A DNA stretch of 64,000 nucleotides from Clostridiales bacterium (GCA_012729115.1 JAAYDR010000059.1:1-64000), one strand, 5' to 3'. Positions 16,813-25,888 are shown, counted from the stretch's first letter. Notes: generated by a model not told the origin, from the sequence alone. Program-made: numbers and translations.

Positions 16813-17406
16813 TTATGAATGGGGGGCTTCGGCTCCCTTTTCCTTTTCTGCTGCAGCATACACTCTGGGGGACAGAATGCCCACCTCGGGGAGGTTGCGA
16901 TACTTCTCGTCAAAGTCCAGACCGTAACCCACCACAAAGGCGTCCGGAACTTCAAAGCAGATGTAGTCCACCGTCAAAGGGGCTACCCGACGGGAGGGCT
17001 TGTCCAGCAGCGTCACGATGCGCAGGCTGGCAGCGCCCCGGCCCATCAAAATCTTTTTCAGATAGTTCAGGGTCATGCCCGTGTCCACAATGTCCTCCAC
17101 CAGCAGCACGTCCCGGCCATGGATGCTTCTGTCCAGGTCCTTGATAAGTTTGACCTCACCGCTGCTGATGGTGCTGGAGCCGTAGCTGGAGGTGGCCATA
17201 AAATCAATTTCCAGGGGCAAATCAATTTCCCGGATCAGGTCGCAGAAGAACAGGCTTGCGCCCTTGAGGATGCAGACCATCACAGGAGACTTGCCCTGGT
17301 AATCCCTGGTGATGCGTTTGCCCATTTCGGCAATGGAGGTTTGCAGTTGTTCGCGGGTGTACAGGACGCTTTCCAGGTCTTGGAAGAGAAGGGCATCATG
17401 ATTCAT
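16813..17406 (-). CDS. hpt: Hypoxanthine phosphoribosyltransferase
   Basis: 197 residues, slightly long for the family through a C-terminal extension (AAEKEKGAEAPHS). The PRPP-binding signature VLLVEDIVDTGMTLNYL is perfect, and VCILKGASLFF and FMATSSYGSST match the hood and flexible loop. It converts hypoxanthine or guanine and PRPP to IMP or GMP. Its start overlaps the end of tilS, the conserved tilS-hpt arrangement of Bacillota. Convergent with the aldo/keto reductase. Confidence 0.96.
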   Translation of the reverse strand: MNHDALLFQDLESVLYTREQLQTSIAEMGKRITRDYQGKSPVMVCILKGASLFFCDLIREIDLPLEIDFMATSSYGSSTISSGEVKLIKDLDRSIHGRDVLLVEDIVDTGMTLNYLKKILMGRGAASLRIVTLLDKPSRRVAPLTVDYICFEVPDAFVVGYGLDFDEKYRNLPEVGILSPRVYAAAEKEKGAEAPHS

Positions 17407-18907
17407 GGGGAGACACTCCTTTGGTTGATGTGGGGATCGGGGGATGGGGCAGAGGGGTTTGCAGGGTGAGAAGCCAGAGCTTTCCCGGCTGGGGGGGAAG
17501 GCGGGTTTCCTCGCCGCATGCCACCCAGGGAACCCAGAGTACGCGGCTTCCCTGGACCAGCACCGGCCACATGGGCCGGAAGGGCAGGGGTACCTTCCGG
17601 TCGGTCAGAAAACGACGGAGAGGCTTTCTCCCGGGAGCGCCGAAGGGGCGGATTTCATCTCCGCTCTGGGGATAGCGAAGCATAAGGCTCTGGGCCAGCT
17701 GTTCTTCCCGGAGCAGGACCTGCCGGGGAGAATGGGAGAAGGGGGGTCCCGCTGCCAGGGGACTAAGGTGGAAGATGTGGGAGGCCAGGGAGTAGATACC
17801 CTGTTCCCAGGAAAGGGGAACAGGCTCTGCCCGGGGCAGGGGAAGCAGAGGGGAGCCATCCTGCCGCAGCAAATGCAGATAACCTGCGGTGCGAAGCGCT
17901 TTCAGCCCCCAAGGCAGGTTGATGCTTTCCTGAAGCGGGCTTTGAATGAGCGCCAGCACGCGGAGGGTGTCCTCGTGGGAGAGGGAGCGCTCGCCTGTGG
18001 CCCACAGGTCCTCTGGAAGCGAAGGGTCTTCCGTTGATGCATTCTGCCCGGCCAGGCATGTCCCATCGCCGGCCCACATCCGCAATACCCGCGTCAGAAG
18101 GGCTGTGGGCTTCCCATGCAAGGGGGCCAGGTCCAGCGCGTGACAGCCAGGCATTGGAACCAGGGCTTCGTGAAGGAGAGCCTGTGCCAGGGTGGCAAGG
18201 CAGTCCTCATCCCAGCCCAGCCGCTGGGCTGCCTGGGCCATGTGGAGGGCGGCCTGGCTTTGGTATGCCGAAAGCATGGGCATCACCTCCAGCCGCAGCC
18301 GGTTCCGCAGGCAGCAGGGCAAGGCGTTGCTTTCGTCCTCCCGCCACGGTTTTCCGGCCTTCAGCATCGCGGAGCGGAGGCTGTCCCTGGAAAGGCCCAG
18401 GAAGGGCCGCACAAGAAGGCCGCGGCCAAAGGGAATCACAGGCCGCATGCCCCCAAGGCCCTGGGCGCCGGCGCCCCTTAACAGCCGCATCAGCACGGTT
18501 TCAGCCTGATCGTCCTGATGATGAGCCAGAAGCACCGCGTCCGCCTGCACTTCCTCCATGGCAGAAAGGAAGAAGGCCCGGCGGGTTCGCCGGGCAAGGT
18601 CCTCCATGCCGGGGCTATCCATATCACCGGGGAGATGGGCATGGCGCAGGAGCAGAGGCACATCCAGTTCCCGGCAGAGGGCCTGCACAAAGGCGGCGTC
18701 CTCACCCGATGCCGCGCCCCGCAGCCCATGGTCCAGATGGGCGGCCCAAAGACGAAATCCGGCCTCCTGGCGCAGGAGCACCAAGGCATGCAAAAGTGCT
18801 GCAGAATCCACCCCGCCGCTGACCCCAGCCAGTAGCGTGGCTCCCTGCCCAAGCAGGGAGGCCGATTCCAATGCGCCCCTCAGCGCGGAAAGAAGCATGT
18901 CTTGCAT
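17396..18907 (-). CDS. tilS: tRNA(Ile)-lysidine synthase
   Basis: 503 residues. PP-loop motif GVSGGVDSAAL at about 28-38, then LWAAHLDHGLRG and LAHHQDDQAETVLMRLLRG, all hallmarks of TilS. The C-terminal part (SLMLRYPQSGDEIRPFG, then FLTDRKVP) is the TilS C-terminal tRNA-recognition domain. It converts the wobble C of tRNA-Ile(CAU) to lysidine, an essential step. The ATG at 18907 has no recognisable ribosome site. A TATAAT at 18919-18914 lies only about six bases before it, so the mRNA could be leaderless or the start slightly downstream. Confidence 0.94.
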   Translation of the reverse strand: MQDMLLSALRGALESASLLGQGATLLAGVSGGVDSAALLHALVLLRQEAGFRLWAAHLDHGLRGAASGEDAAFVQALCRELDVPLLLRHAHLPGDMDSPGMEDLARRTRRAFFLSAMEEVQADAVLLAHHQDDQAETVLMRLLRGAGAQGLGGMRPVIPFGRGLLVRPFLGLSRDSLRSAMLKAGKPWREDESNALPCCLRNRLRLEVMPMLSAYQSQAALHMAQAAQRLGWDEDCLATLAQALLHEALVPMPGCHALDLAPLHGKPTALLTRVLRMWAGDGTCLAGQNASTEDPSLPEDLWATGERSLSHEDTLRVLALIQSPLQESINLPWGLKALRTAGYLHLLRQDGSPLLPLPRAEPVPLSWEQGIYSLASHIFHLSPLAAGPPFSHSPRQVLLREEQLAQSLMLRYPQSGDEIRPFGAPGRKPLRRFLTDRKVPLPFRPMWPVLVQGSRVLWVPWVACGEETRLPPQPGKLWLLTLQTPLPHPPIPTSTKGVSPHES

Positions 18908-18955
18908 GGCTTGATTATAGCACAAGGGGTCGAGGGAGAAAAGTGGCAGTTTCCT

Positions 18956-19414
18956 TCATGGCAGGATCTCCACCCGGGTGATGCTTCCCGCCAGGGCGAA
19001 CAGACGAGCCATATCCGCTTCCTCCAGGGCAATGCAGCCCTGGGTCCAATCCCGCGCGGTTCCTCCGGCGTGGATGTAGATTTCCCCGCCCAGAGGGCTG
19101 CCCCAGGGGGGACGGATCCCCTGCCGGTGGGCTGCCTGAATGGCCTGGTGAGTGGAGGGGTCAATGCGCCCCTCCGCCAGAGCGAGATCCGCATCGGATA
19201 CCCCAGGATAGGAAAGGCCCAGGCTCTGGCCGTGCCGCCCGTTCGCCTTTGTCAGGCAGAGGGTATAGACGCCCTCCGGGGTTTTGCCATCTCCTTCCCT
19301 CCGCTTGGGTCCCTCTGGCGCCCACCCCAGGGCGATGGCCGCCTTCATCACCGCACTGCCGTCCTCACCAAGCACGGTCAGCTGCCGTTTTTTCTTCTCA
19401 ATGCGAATCACCAA
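18956..19414 (-). CDS. L,D-transpeptidase (YkuD-like) domain protein
   Basis: 152 residues, almost only the YkuD catalytic domain. The active-site pattern is YIHAGGTARDWTQGCIALEEADM, with the histidine and cysteine in place. GDGKTPEGVYTL is the other conserved block. No signal peptide or membrane helix is visible, so it may act in the cytosol-facing export by another route or be mis-started. The start is a TTG or a GTG one codon later, with only a weak G-rich ribosome site. Possible roles are peptidoglycan cross-linking or modification. Confidence 0.85.
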   Translation of the reverse strand: MVIRIEKKKRQLTVLGEDGSAVMKAAIALGWAPEGPKRREGDGKTPEGVYTLCLTKANGRHGQSLGLSYPGVSDADLALAEGRIDPSTHQAIQAAHRQGIRPPWGSPLGGEIYIHAGGTARDWTQGCIALEEADMARLFALAGSITRVEILP

Positions 19415-19516
19415 AAGGCATTTCCCCCCCTGCTTTGTACCTCATGGAATCCCAATATCCAGAATAAACCGGAATGTGAATAGACTGTAACTTTCTAGAA
19501 ATCCGTACCAAAACCC

Positions 19517-19545
19517 TTGCACCCATTTGCGCGCTGTGTCATAAT
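19517..19545 (+). promoter_or_regulatory. Sigma-A promoter of the foldase gene
   Basis: TTGCAC at 19517-19522, a 17-base spacer and CATAAT at 19540-19545. The predicted transcript has an untranslated leader of about 90 bases before the foldase ATG at 19644; no obvious regulatory fold is seen in it. Confidence 0.65.
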
Positions 19546-19643
19546 AACCAAGACACAGGAATTGACGTGGTGCCCGGCGATGTGTAAGGGCTCCGCCCGG
19601 ACCCCATCCCGATTTTGAATGGGATCGAAAGGAATGCAAAACA

Positions 19644-21146
19644 ATGAGAAAAACCACCCGCTGGCTCTGTTTACTGCTCTGCCTATGCCTGACGATTGGC
19701 ATTGCCGCACTGGCGGAAGCCCCCGCAGCCGATGCCGCCGACCCCGTATCGGTGCCCCCCACAACCGCCGCCGAGGAATATGAAGGCTCCACCCTTGTGG
19801 CTAAGCTGAACGAACGGGAGATCACCTGGGCGGATCTGAAGGTTGACTATGAAAACCTGGTCAACAACTTTTCCAGCCAATATGATTTTTCCGACCCCTC
19901 TGTGAAGGCCATGTTCCAGACCTATGTACTGGACAGCTTTATCCGTGAAACCGTGATTTTCCAGCAGGTCAAGACCGCCGGTCTGGAGCTTACCGCCGAG
20001 GAAAAAGCCGCCAGTGACGCCGAGGCGGATCAGATGTGGAGCGACGCCATCGCCAGCTACATCAGCAATGAATATGCCGATCTTACAGATGAGAGCCCTG
20101 AGGAGAAGAAAGCGGAAGCCAACGCCGCCGCCGAAGCCTATTTTAACGAGATGGGCTATTCCCCTGAGATCCTGCGGGAGCAGATGGCCCAGTCCAAGAT
20201 GTATGATCGCCTGTATGCTCAGGTGACCCAGGACATCGTGGTTACGGATGCGGACGTGGAGGCCGACTACCAGGCCAAGGTGGCCGCGGATAAGGCCCTC
20301 TACGAGAATGATATTGCCGGATACATCAACTACAACAGCTATGTGGACCAGTCCGCTTACTACGCCATGATGACCGGCAGCAGCGCCGCAGACATGGAGT
20401 ACGCCTGGTACAAGCCCGCTGGCTTTCGGGCGGTGAAGCACATTCTGCTTCCTGTGGACGAGGAACTGATGAGCAAGTACAAGGACCTCCAGGCCCGTCT
20501 GGAGGAGCAGATGGATGCTGAAGCGGCCAAGGAGCAGGGAACCGCTGAAGATGCCGCCGCTGCCGACGCCACCCAGGAACCTGCCCAGAATCCGGTGACC
20601 CAGGCGGATGTGGATCTGGCCAAGGCCGACATCCTCAACTCCCTGTCTGCGAAGGTGGACGAAATCAACCAGAAGATCAACGAGGGCGTGTCCTTTGACG
20701 AGCTGATCGCCACCTATGGCGTGAAGGCCGACGGCACCACAACCGACCCCGGTATGACCAATGAGCCCACCAAGACCACCGGGTACGAAGTTGCCAAAGA
20801 GTCTGTGAACTATGTGCCTGAGTTTGTGGAAGCGGCCTTCTCCGTGGATAACATTGGCGATGTGTCGGCCCCCTACCTGAGCGATTATGGCGTACATATT
20901 GTGAAGTACATCGGGGATGTGGCTGCGGGCCCCGTTGCCATGACCGATGCACAGCGCCAGGCCAAGATGGCCTCAATGCTGGAGGATCGCAAAGCCGAAG
21001 CTTTCTCGGCCAAGCTGGATGAGTGGATTGCAGCGTCCAACATCACCTACACCGGTGTGATCCTTTCCTATGAGGAGCTGGAAGCCGCCTATGCCGCCGA
21101 GGCAGAGGAAGCGGAGGAGATGAGCGTAGAGGGCCTGGAGCCCTGA
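19644..21146 (+). CDS. Secreted parvulin-type peptidyl-prolyl isomerase (PrsA/SurA-like foldase)
   Basis: 500 residues. Signal peptide at 1-25 with cleavage after LAEA or nearby and no lipobox cysteine. A SurA-like N-terminal chaperone region follows (VAKLNEREITWADLK, FVLDSFIRETVIFQQ-type helices). The parvulin domain starts at FRAVKHILLP, is interrupted by a low-complexity Ala/Glu/Gln insert at about 285-320, and resumes with KINEGVSFDELIATYG and ends with SDYGVHIVKYIG. It should help extracytoplasmic folding. In Bacillota the homologous PrsA is normally lipid-anchored, so a soluble form is odd. AAAGGA lies 10 bases before the ATG. Confidence 0.88.
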   Translation: MRKTTRWLCLLLCLCLTIGIAALAEAPAADAADPVSVPPTTAAEEYEGSTLVAKLNEREITWADLKVDYENLVNNFSSQYDFSDPSVKAMFQTYVLDSFIRETVIFQQVKTAGLELTAEEKAASDAEADQMWSDAIASYISNEYADLTDESPEEKKAEANAAAEAYFNEMGYSPEILREQMAQSKMYDRLYAQVTQDIVVTDADVEADYQAKVAADKALYENDIAGYINYNSYVDQSAYYAMMTGSSAADMEYAWYKPAGFRAVKHILLPVDEELMSKYKDLQARLEEQMDAEAAKEQGTAEDAAAADATQEPAQNPVTQADVDLAKADILNSLSAKVDEINQKINEGVSFDELIATYGVKADGTTTDPGMTNEPTKTTGYEVAKESVNYVPEFVEAAFSVDNIGDVSAPYLSDYGVHIVKYIGDVAAGPVAMTDAQRQAKMASMLEDRKAEAFSAKLDEWIAASNITYTGVILSYEELEAAYAAEAEEAEEMSVEGLEP

Positions 21147-21193
21147 GGCGACCCGGATCCCCGCTGCGTAAGAATTGATATTAAATCCATGAA

Positions 21194-21226
21194 CAGCAGC
21201 CCCCGGCCGTGTGCCGGGGGCTGCTG
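21194..21226. terminator. Bidirectional terminator hairpin
   Basis: A 14-bp perfect stem (CAGCAGCCCCCGGC and its complement) with a 5-base loop lies between the convergent foldase and Wzy-like genes. On the plus strand it is followed by CTTTGCTTTC; on the minus strand by TTCATGGATTTAATATC. It probably serves both transcripts. Confidence 0.75.
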
Positions 21227-21242
21227 CTTTGCTTTCATGGAG

Positions 21243-22562
21243 TCACTTTGCCTTGGAGGATGCACCGGTCTGGGGAGCAGCCGCCATCATGGACAGCGTC
21301 GCTCCCAGGCAAAGCAGCAGGGGAATCTCCCGGCTGTAAACGACGGTGGAGACCACTGTCAGGGCCAGGAGCACGGCCCATTGCAACAGCAGGTGAGGCC
21401 TGGCTTCACTGTGAAAAGCACCTCGCAGACTTCCCTGGCCCAACAACCAAACCAGAGCAATGAAGGCCAGCCCGCCCAGGATGCCCAGGGCGGAGAGCAG
21501 GTCCAGCAGGTCGCTGTGCTGGCTGAGAAGGGCACCGGTTCCAGGGAGAGCTCCCAGCAGGGGTGAGGCGGCAATGCCCTGCAGGGGCAGGCGGTAATAG
21601 TCCAATCGGGTGGCTGAATCCGTGATTGTGCCGCTCATGGCGTCAAGAAGCTGGTGAAGGCTGATGGAAAAGTTTTCCATGCCCAAGTGCCGGCAAAGGG
21701 AGGCAGCCCAGGAGACCAGGGGCACCCGGGCCAGAAAGACGGCCAGAAACAGGGGGAGAGTCCAAAGCAAAGAGGCAAGGACACTCATGGGACGCTTAAA
21801 AAGCCGCAGGGACAGGCGGCGAAGCAGTGCGGCCAGGCCCTCCATGACCAGCAGGGCCGTGGCGAAGATCAGCGCGTAGGTATACTGGGACAGGGCGATC
21901 ATCCCGTATTGGAGGATGCAAAAAACCGAAAAGCCAAGCCGCTTCCAGCCACGGTATTGTTGCATGGCAAAGCAGGTAAGAGGCAAGGACAGCACGGAAG
22001 CGTAAATGAAGTCATACCCGCCGATGTTGCGAAGCATGAGTTCTGTCAGATAGGCCTCCCGCCCCGGCTCCCCCGAGCCCAGGGAACGGGCATAGGCATA
22101 AATGCGCCCTCCCCGCAGCATGCCCTGAATGAGCCAGCCCAGGGTGGTGAGGGTGGTGAGGGCAAAGGCGCACAGAAGCGTTTCCTTCACCCAGCGCCAC
22201 AGGCGGGGGTCTTCCCGGTCCCTGGCATATCCGCAAAACAGCAGCGGGAACCAGAACATGACCTGCTGCGCGTAATAGCCCAGAAAATGATCCGTGCCCC
22301 GACGTAGAAAAAAACGAAGCACCAGAGGCAGCGCCGCCATCAGGAGAAGGCGAAGCAAAACCCGGGGCCAGCGGGATTTAAGATAGGGGAAGTCCAGGAG
22401 CAGACCCACCCCGAACACAGCCACCGTCGCACCGCCTGCCAGGGCGCCGCCGATGGTTTGTACAGCCGGGAGAAGAAGCCACAGGATGTACAGGAGCAGG
22501 GAAGCATTGCACAGCCCGGCGGACAGGGCCGAGGCTTTGGGCATCGGTGAGGAAGGGGACAT
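21243..22562 (-). CDS. Polytopic membrane protein, O-antigen ligase/Wzy-like
   Basis: 439 residues with about ten to twelve membrane helices. The stretch SQHSDLLDLLSALGILGGLAFIAL fits the conserved H-x-x-x-L-x-x-x-x-x-x-G motif of the Wzy_C/O-antigen ligase family, and the preceding large extracellular loop contains conserved-looking charged residues (DSATRLDYYRLPLQG). Members join lipid-linked oligosaccharides or ligate glycans. Start chosen at 22562 with AAGGAG 8 bases before; longer open frames upstream lack a ribosome site. The substrate is unknown, but LCP and the glycan operon in this window make a surface-polymer role reasonable. Confidence 0.7.
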   Translation of the reverse strand: MSPSSPMPKASALSAGLCNASLLLYILWLLLPAVQTIGGALAGGATVAVFGVGLLLDFPYLKSRWPRVLLRLLLMAALPLVLRFFLRRGTDHFLGYYAQQVMFWFPLLFCGYARDREDPRLWRWVKETLLCAFALTTLTTLGWLIQGMLRGGRIYAYARSLGSGEPGREAYLTELMLRNIGGYDFIYASVLSLPLTCFAMQQYRGWKRLGFSVFCILQYGMIALSQYTYALIFATALLVMEGLAALLRRLSLRLFKRPMSVLASLLWTLPLFLAVFLARVPLVSWAASLCRHLGMENFSISLHQLLDAMSGTITDSATRLDYYRLPLQGIAASPLLGALPGTGALLSQHSDLLDLLSALGILGGLAFIALVWLLGQGSLRGAFHSEARPHLLLQWAVLLALTVVSTVVYSREIPLLLCLGATLSMMAAAPQTGASSKAK

Positions 22563-22650
22563 GGCAGTCACTCCTTGGCAGTTGGATCGTGGAAGGATTG
22601 CATTGTGCCGGATTTTTATTATATCATAAAGCAGACAGGTGCTCCAGTGC

Positions 22651-22696
22651 GGGAAAGCGGGCGGCATCCTGCAGGGAAAGCGGGCGGCATCCTGCC
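22651..22696. repeat. Tandem duplication of a 23-bp unit
   Basis: Positions 22651-22673 (starting GGGAAAGCGGGCGG) are repeated at 22674-22696 with only the last base changed. The pair lies just upstream of the promoter at 22703 and between divergent genes. Each unit has 16 G or C bases out of 23, and nothing suggests a coding origin. Confidence 0.9.
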
Positions 22697-22702
22697 GTTT
22701 TC

Positions 22703-22731
22703 TTGCAGAACCTGGGATCCTGTGGTATATT
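22703..22731 (+). promoter_or_regulatory. Sigma-A promoter before a tiny membrane ORF and the VanZ-like gene
   Basis: TTGCAG at 22703-22708, 17-base spacer, TATATT at 22726-22731. It starts seven bases after the tandem 23-bp repeat and would drive the small ORF at 22773 and then the VanZ-like gene. Confidence 0.6.
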
Positions 22732-22772
22732 TTTCCATGATGAGCATCGTTTTTCGAACAAAGGAGAAGATC

Positions 22773-22871
22773 ATGCCCAAAGTAAAAATTGCTGTATCCG
22801 CCCTTCGCCGTGCCCTGGTGGCTGCAATGGCGGCAGCGCTCCTATTGTTTCTGGCGCTCGGCGATTCATGA
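22773..22871 (+). CDS. Possible 32-residue hydrophobic peptide
   Basis: A short frame beginning MPKVKIAVSALRRALV and ending in a hydrophobic helix (AAMAAALLLFLAL). AAGGAG sits 6 bases before its ATG, and a good promoter lies 40 bases further upstream, so translation is plausible. It has a basic N terminus and a single membrane helix. It could be a leader peptide, a membrane toxin-like peptide or a genuine small protein; no homologue is recognised. Confidence 0.45.
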   Translation: MPKVKIAVSALRRALVAAMAAALLLFLALGDS

Positions 22872-22935
22872 ATGTATGTGAACTTTCACTGACCCGTGGC
22901 GTTGCGGGGTGTACAACTGAGGAAAGGGCTATGCG

Positions 22936-23511
22936 ATGGATGAGGTAACCGCGATCTCTTTTGTGGTGCTGGCTGCGGCGCTTGCCCTGCCCGTGATAAC
23001 CGGGGCCTTGGAGGAGCGGCACCAACTTTTGCAATGGATTCGCTATGTAATTTTTACGGTCTATGTTTTTGCCAATCTCTATGAAACCCTCCTCTTTCGG
23101 GTGGTGACGCCAGAGCCCAGGTATGAGCTGGGACTGCTATGGTCCTATCGGGAGGCCCTGAGTATCCACCGGGATGGGGGCAGCGGGATCCGCCTTCTGA
23201 TCACGGATTACGGGCTGCTGAAGGAGATCATTCTCAACATCCTGCTTTACATTCCTCTGGGCTATCTGCTCCCCTTTACCTGGCCTGCGCTGGCCCGGGG
23301 GAGGGGAGATACCTCCCCGGAGAGCGGGCTTTCGTGGCTTGTGGCTATATCCCACAGGATCGTGCCCATTGGGCTTATTTGTAGCGTGCTCACGGAGCTT
23401 AGCCAGCTGCTTTTCCATCTGGGACTCTTTGAGTTTGACGACATCATCAACAATACGCTGGGCTGTTTCTTGGGCGTGGGGCTGTACTGGCTGCTGATGA
23501 GACGGCCGTAG
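22936..23511 (+). CDS. VanZ-like family membrane protein
   Basis: 191 residues with four to five membrane helices. The VanZ domain is marked by NILLYIPLGYLLPF, VLTELSQLLFHLGLFEFDDIINNT and the following LGCFLG. VanZ proteins give modest glycopeptide (teicoplanin) tolerance in some hosts, and the wider family is of uncertain biochemical function in the envelope. GAGGAAAGGG precedes the ATG. Located directly before a cation-efflux gene that has its own promoter. Confidence 0.85.
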   Translation: MDEVTAISFVVLAAALALPVITGALEERHQLLQWIRYVIFTVYVFANLYETLLFRVVTPEPRYELGLLWSYREALSIHRDGGSGIRLLITDYGLLKEIILNILLYIPLGYLLPFTWPALARGRGDTSPESGLSWLVAISHRIVPIGLICSVLTELSQLLFHLGLFEFDDIINNTLGCFLGVGLYWLLMRRP

Positions 23512-23516
23512 CCGCC

Positions 23517-23545
23517 TTGTTTCGACCATGCCGCTGTGGTATAAT
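23517..23545 (+). promoter_or_regulatory. Sigma-A promoter of the cation-efflux gene
   Basis: TTGTTT at 23517-23522, 17-base spacer and a perfect TATAAT at 23540-23545. It starts a few bases after the VanZ-like stop codon, 53 bases before the GTG start of the transporter. Confidence 0.65.
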
Positions 23546-23597
23546 CGAATCTCCAAACATAAATACACTTCAGCGGAACAGGATGGGAGGGGTGCGG

Positions 23598-24767
23598 GTG
23601 ACAGGCTGGCTGATCCGGCGCTTTATCTCAAACCCGGGGCAGGCGGAGGACCCCCAGGTGCGCAAGGCCTATGGAACCCTGGGCAGCAGCGTTGGCATTG
23701 GGCTGAACCTGCTTTTGGCCCTGGGCAAGTTGGTGCTGGGGCTCATCACGGGCTCGTTGGCTATCATCGCCGACGCCGCCAACAACCTCTCCGATGCGTT
23801 TGGAAGCATTGTATCCCTGGTGAGCATCCGGCTGGCGCAAAAGCCCATGGACAGGGAGCATCCCTTTGGCCATGGCCGTTTGGAATACATTGGGGCGCTG
23901 GGCGTAGGTGTGCTGATTCTGACGATGGGCGTCAACCTGCTGAAAAACGGCATTCAGGCGATGTTTCAGCCTGTTCCCCTGACCCTGTCCCTGCCTGTGC
24001 TGCTGCTGCTTTTGGTTGCTGCGCTGGTGAAGCTGTGGCTCTTTTTCTTTTACCGCACCCTGGGAAAAAAGGTGGGAAGCGCTACCCTTCTGGCCGCTTC
24101 CAAGGACAGCCTCAGCGACGTGCTGGCCACCGGCGGTGTACTGGTGAGCATCGGGCTGCATTACGCCTTTGGCTGGCAGACAGACGGGATCATGGGCGTG
24201 CTGGTGGCCCTGGTGGTGCTGCGGGCGGGCTATGGCGTGTGCAAGGACACGGTGGGGCAGCTGCTGGGGGAGAAACCGGACCCGGAAAAGGTCAGGAAGA
24301 TACGGGAGATGCTGCTGGCATTCCCTGGCATACTGGGCATTCATGACCTGGTGCTCCACGATTACGGGCCGGGACGCTGCATAGCCTCCGTCCACGCGGA
24401 GGTAAGCGCCCAGGGCGACATCGTGGAGATCCATGAGGTGATTGACCAGGCCGAGCGGGAGATCGGAAGGGAACTCAACATCGTCATCTGCATCCACACG
24501 GACCCCATTATCACCGAAGATGAGACGGCAAACCAGGTGCGGGAGAAGCTGGAGAGCTTTTTGCAGGATATGGACAAAAGGCTGACCCTGCATGATTTTC
24601 GTATGGTGCCGGGGCAGCAGCAGGTGAATCTGATTTTTGACTGCGTGCTGCCTGGCGCTTACGGGGACAGGGAGGCGCTGCTGCGCTCCCTTGCCGCCTA
24701 TGCCAAGTCCATTGACCCTCGCTATGAGGTGATTGTGCAGTTTGATACCGATTATCTCTCCTGTTAA
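23598..24767 (+). CDS. Cation diffusion facilitator (CDF) transporter
   Basis: 389 residues. Six-helix CDF domain with the metal-site motifs IIADAANNLSDAFGSI (helix 2) and SKDSLSDVLATGG (helix 5), plus HPFGHGRLEYIG. The C-terminal cytoplasmic ferredoxin-like domain begins near VRKIREMLLAFPGILGIHDL; an extra C-terminal stretch of about 90 residues follows (LTLHDFRMVPGQQQVNLIFD), as in the longer Bacillota members. It exports divalent cations such as zinc, manganese or iron in exchange for protons; the specific ion is not certain. The GTG at 23598 is preferred because GGGAGGGG precedes it. Confidence 0.92.
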   Translation: MTGWLIRRFISNPGQAEDPQVRKAYGTLGSSVGIGLNLLLALGKLVLGLITGSLAIIADAANNLSDAFGSIVSLVSIRLAQKPMDREHPFGHGRLEYIGALGVGVLILTMGVNLLKNGIQAMFQPVPLTLSLPVLLLLLVAALVKLWLFFFYRTLGKKVGSATLLAASKDSLSDVLATGGVLVSIGLHYAFGWQTDGIMGVLVALVVLRAGYGVCKDTVGQLLGEKPDPEKVRKIREMLLAFPGILGIHDLVLHDYGPGRCIASVHAEVSAQGDIVEIHEVIDQAEREIGRELNIVICIHTDPIITEDETANQVREKLESFLQDMDKRLTLHDFRMVPGQQQVNLIFDCVLPGAYGDREALLRSLAAYAKSIDPRYEVIVQFDTDYLSC

Positions 24768-24850
24768 TCATTGACAAGTGAAACAAACCAGCCGCCAGAG
24801 CCGTTCCATAATGGATACGGTTCTGATTTTTGATGTGGGGGGAACACCGC

Positions 24851-25888
24851 GTGAAAGCTGGAAAGTGGATAAAAACCCTGGGTGGGTGCGCCCTGGCGCT
24901 GATCTTTTTGCTGGGCAGCGGGGCGCCGGCGTCTGCAACGTCCATACCCTGGGCCATCTTTGGCACTCCCACGGGTAAGCCCTGGGAGCTTCCCCTGCCA
25001 ACCCCCCGGCCTACACCGGCCCCCTCCCCAGAGATAATGGACGACGAAACACCGCTGCCCACGGATACTCCCCAGCCGGAGGAAACCCTGGCCATCCCCA
25101 CCCAGGAGGAAGGGGTGCTGTCTCTGCTGCTCATCGGCGTGGACGCCCATGGCAGCGACAACCATGGCCGCAGTGACACGATGATCCTGGCCCGGCTGAA
25201 CACGAACACCGGGGAGATCAAGCTGGTTTCCTTTCTTCGGGATCTGTATGTGAAGATCCCCGGCAAGGGAAAGACCCGCTTGAACGCGGCCTATTACTAC
25301 GGCGGGGCTGAGCTGCTGAAGAAAACCCTGAGCAGCAATTTCGCAGTCAACGTGGACGGCGCGGTTGCCGTGGATTTTCGCTCCATGGTGGCGGTGATCG
25401 ATCAGATTGGCGGCGTTCCGGTGACTTTCAATGAGAAGGAGCGGCTTGCGCTGAACAAGCTGCTGAAGGAATACAACCGGGATTATGGTTTTGATCGCAA
25501 CGACGGGCTTGTGGAAAAGGCCGGAGAGCAGGTACTCACCGGAAAGCAGGCCCTGTGCTTCAGCCGCATCCGCAAGCTGGACAGTGATTTTGTGCGCACC
25601 GACCGGCAACGGCGGGTGCTGGAAGGCATGCTGAGCAAGATCCGTACCCTGAGCCTGCCAAAACTGCTGGGGGTGGCTGCGAAGGTCTGGGGCAGCCTGG
25701 AGACCGACCTGAAGCTCTCAGACGCCATGGCGCTGCTGCCCCTGCTGAGGAGCGACAAGGAGCTGACCCTTTCCGGCATGCAGATTCCCACTGATAACGG
25801 ATACCAGAATGACGTGATCAACGGGATGATGGTGCTTGTGCCCAACTTGAAAAAGAACACCCAGGCAATACGGAACTTCTTTCAGTAG
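24851..25888 (+). CDS. LytR-CpsA-Psr (LCP) family protein
   Basis: 345 residues. An N-terminal signal or anchor (ALALIFLLGSG) and a proline-rich spacer with PTPRPTPAPSP come before the LCP domain. Domain marks: LLLIGVDAHGSDNHGRSDTMIL, VSFLRDLYVKIPG with the catalytic arginine region, RLNAAYYYGGA, and FSRIRKLDSDFVRTDRQ with the second arginine pair. LCP enzymes transfer undecaprenyl-linked polymers such as teichoic acids or capsule to peptidoglycan. GTG start at 24851 with a G-rich ribosome site 7 bases before. It is the likely last step for a surface polymer in this organism. Confidence 0.93.
   Translation: MKAGKWIKTLGGCALALIFLLGSGAPASATSIPWAIFGTPTGKPWELPLPTPRPTPAPSPEIMDDETPLPTDTPQPEETLAIPTQEEGVLSLLLIGVDAHGSDNHGRSDTMILARLNTNTGEIKLVSFLRDLYVKIPGKGKTRLNAAYYYGGAELLKKTLSSNFAVNVDGAVAVDFRSMVAVIDQIGGVPVTFNEKERLALNKLLKEYNRDYGFDRNDGLVEKAGEQVLTGKQALCFSRIRKLDSDFVRTDRQRRVLEGMLSKIRTLSLPKLLGVAAKVWGSLETDLKLSDAMALLPLLRSDKELTLSGMQIPTDNGYQNDVINGMMVLVPNLKKNTQAIRNFFQ

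Noticed and set aside
22547-22948. 133-codon plus-strand frame around the VanZ promoter
   Set aside because: It crosses the tandem repeat and promoter in a composition unlike protein; only the 32-codon frame at 22773 has a ribosome site.
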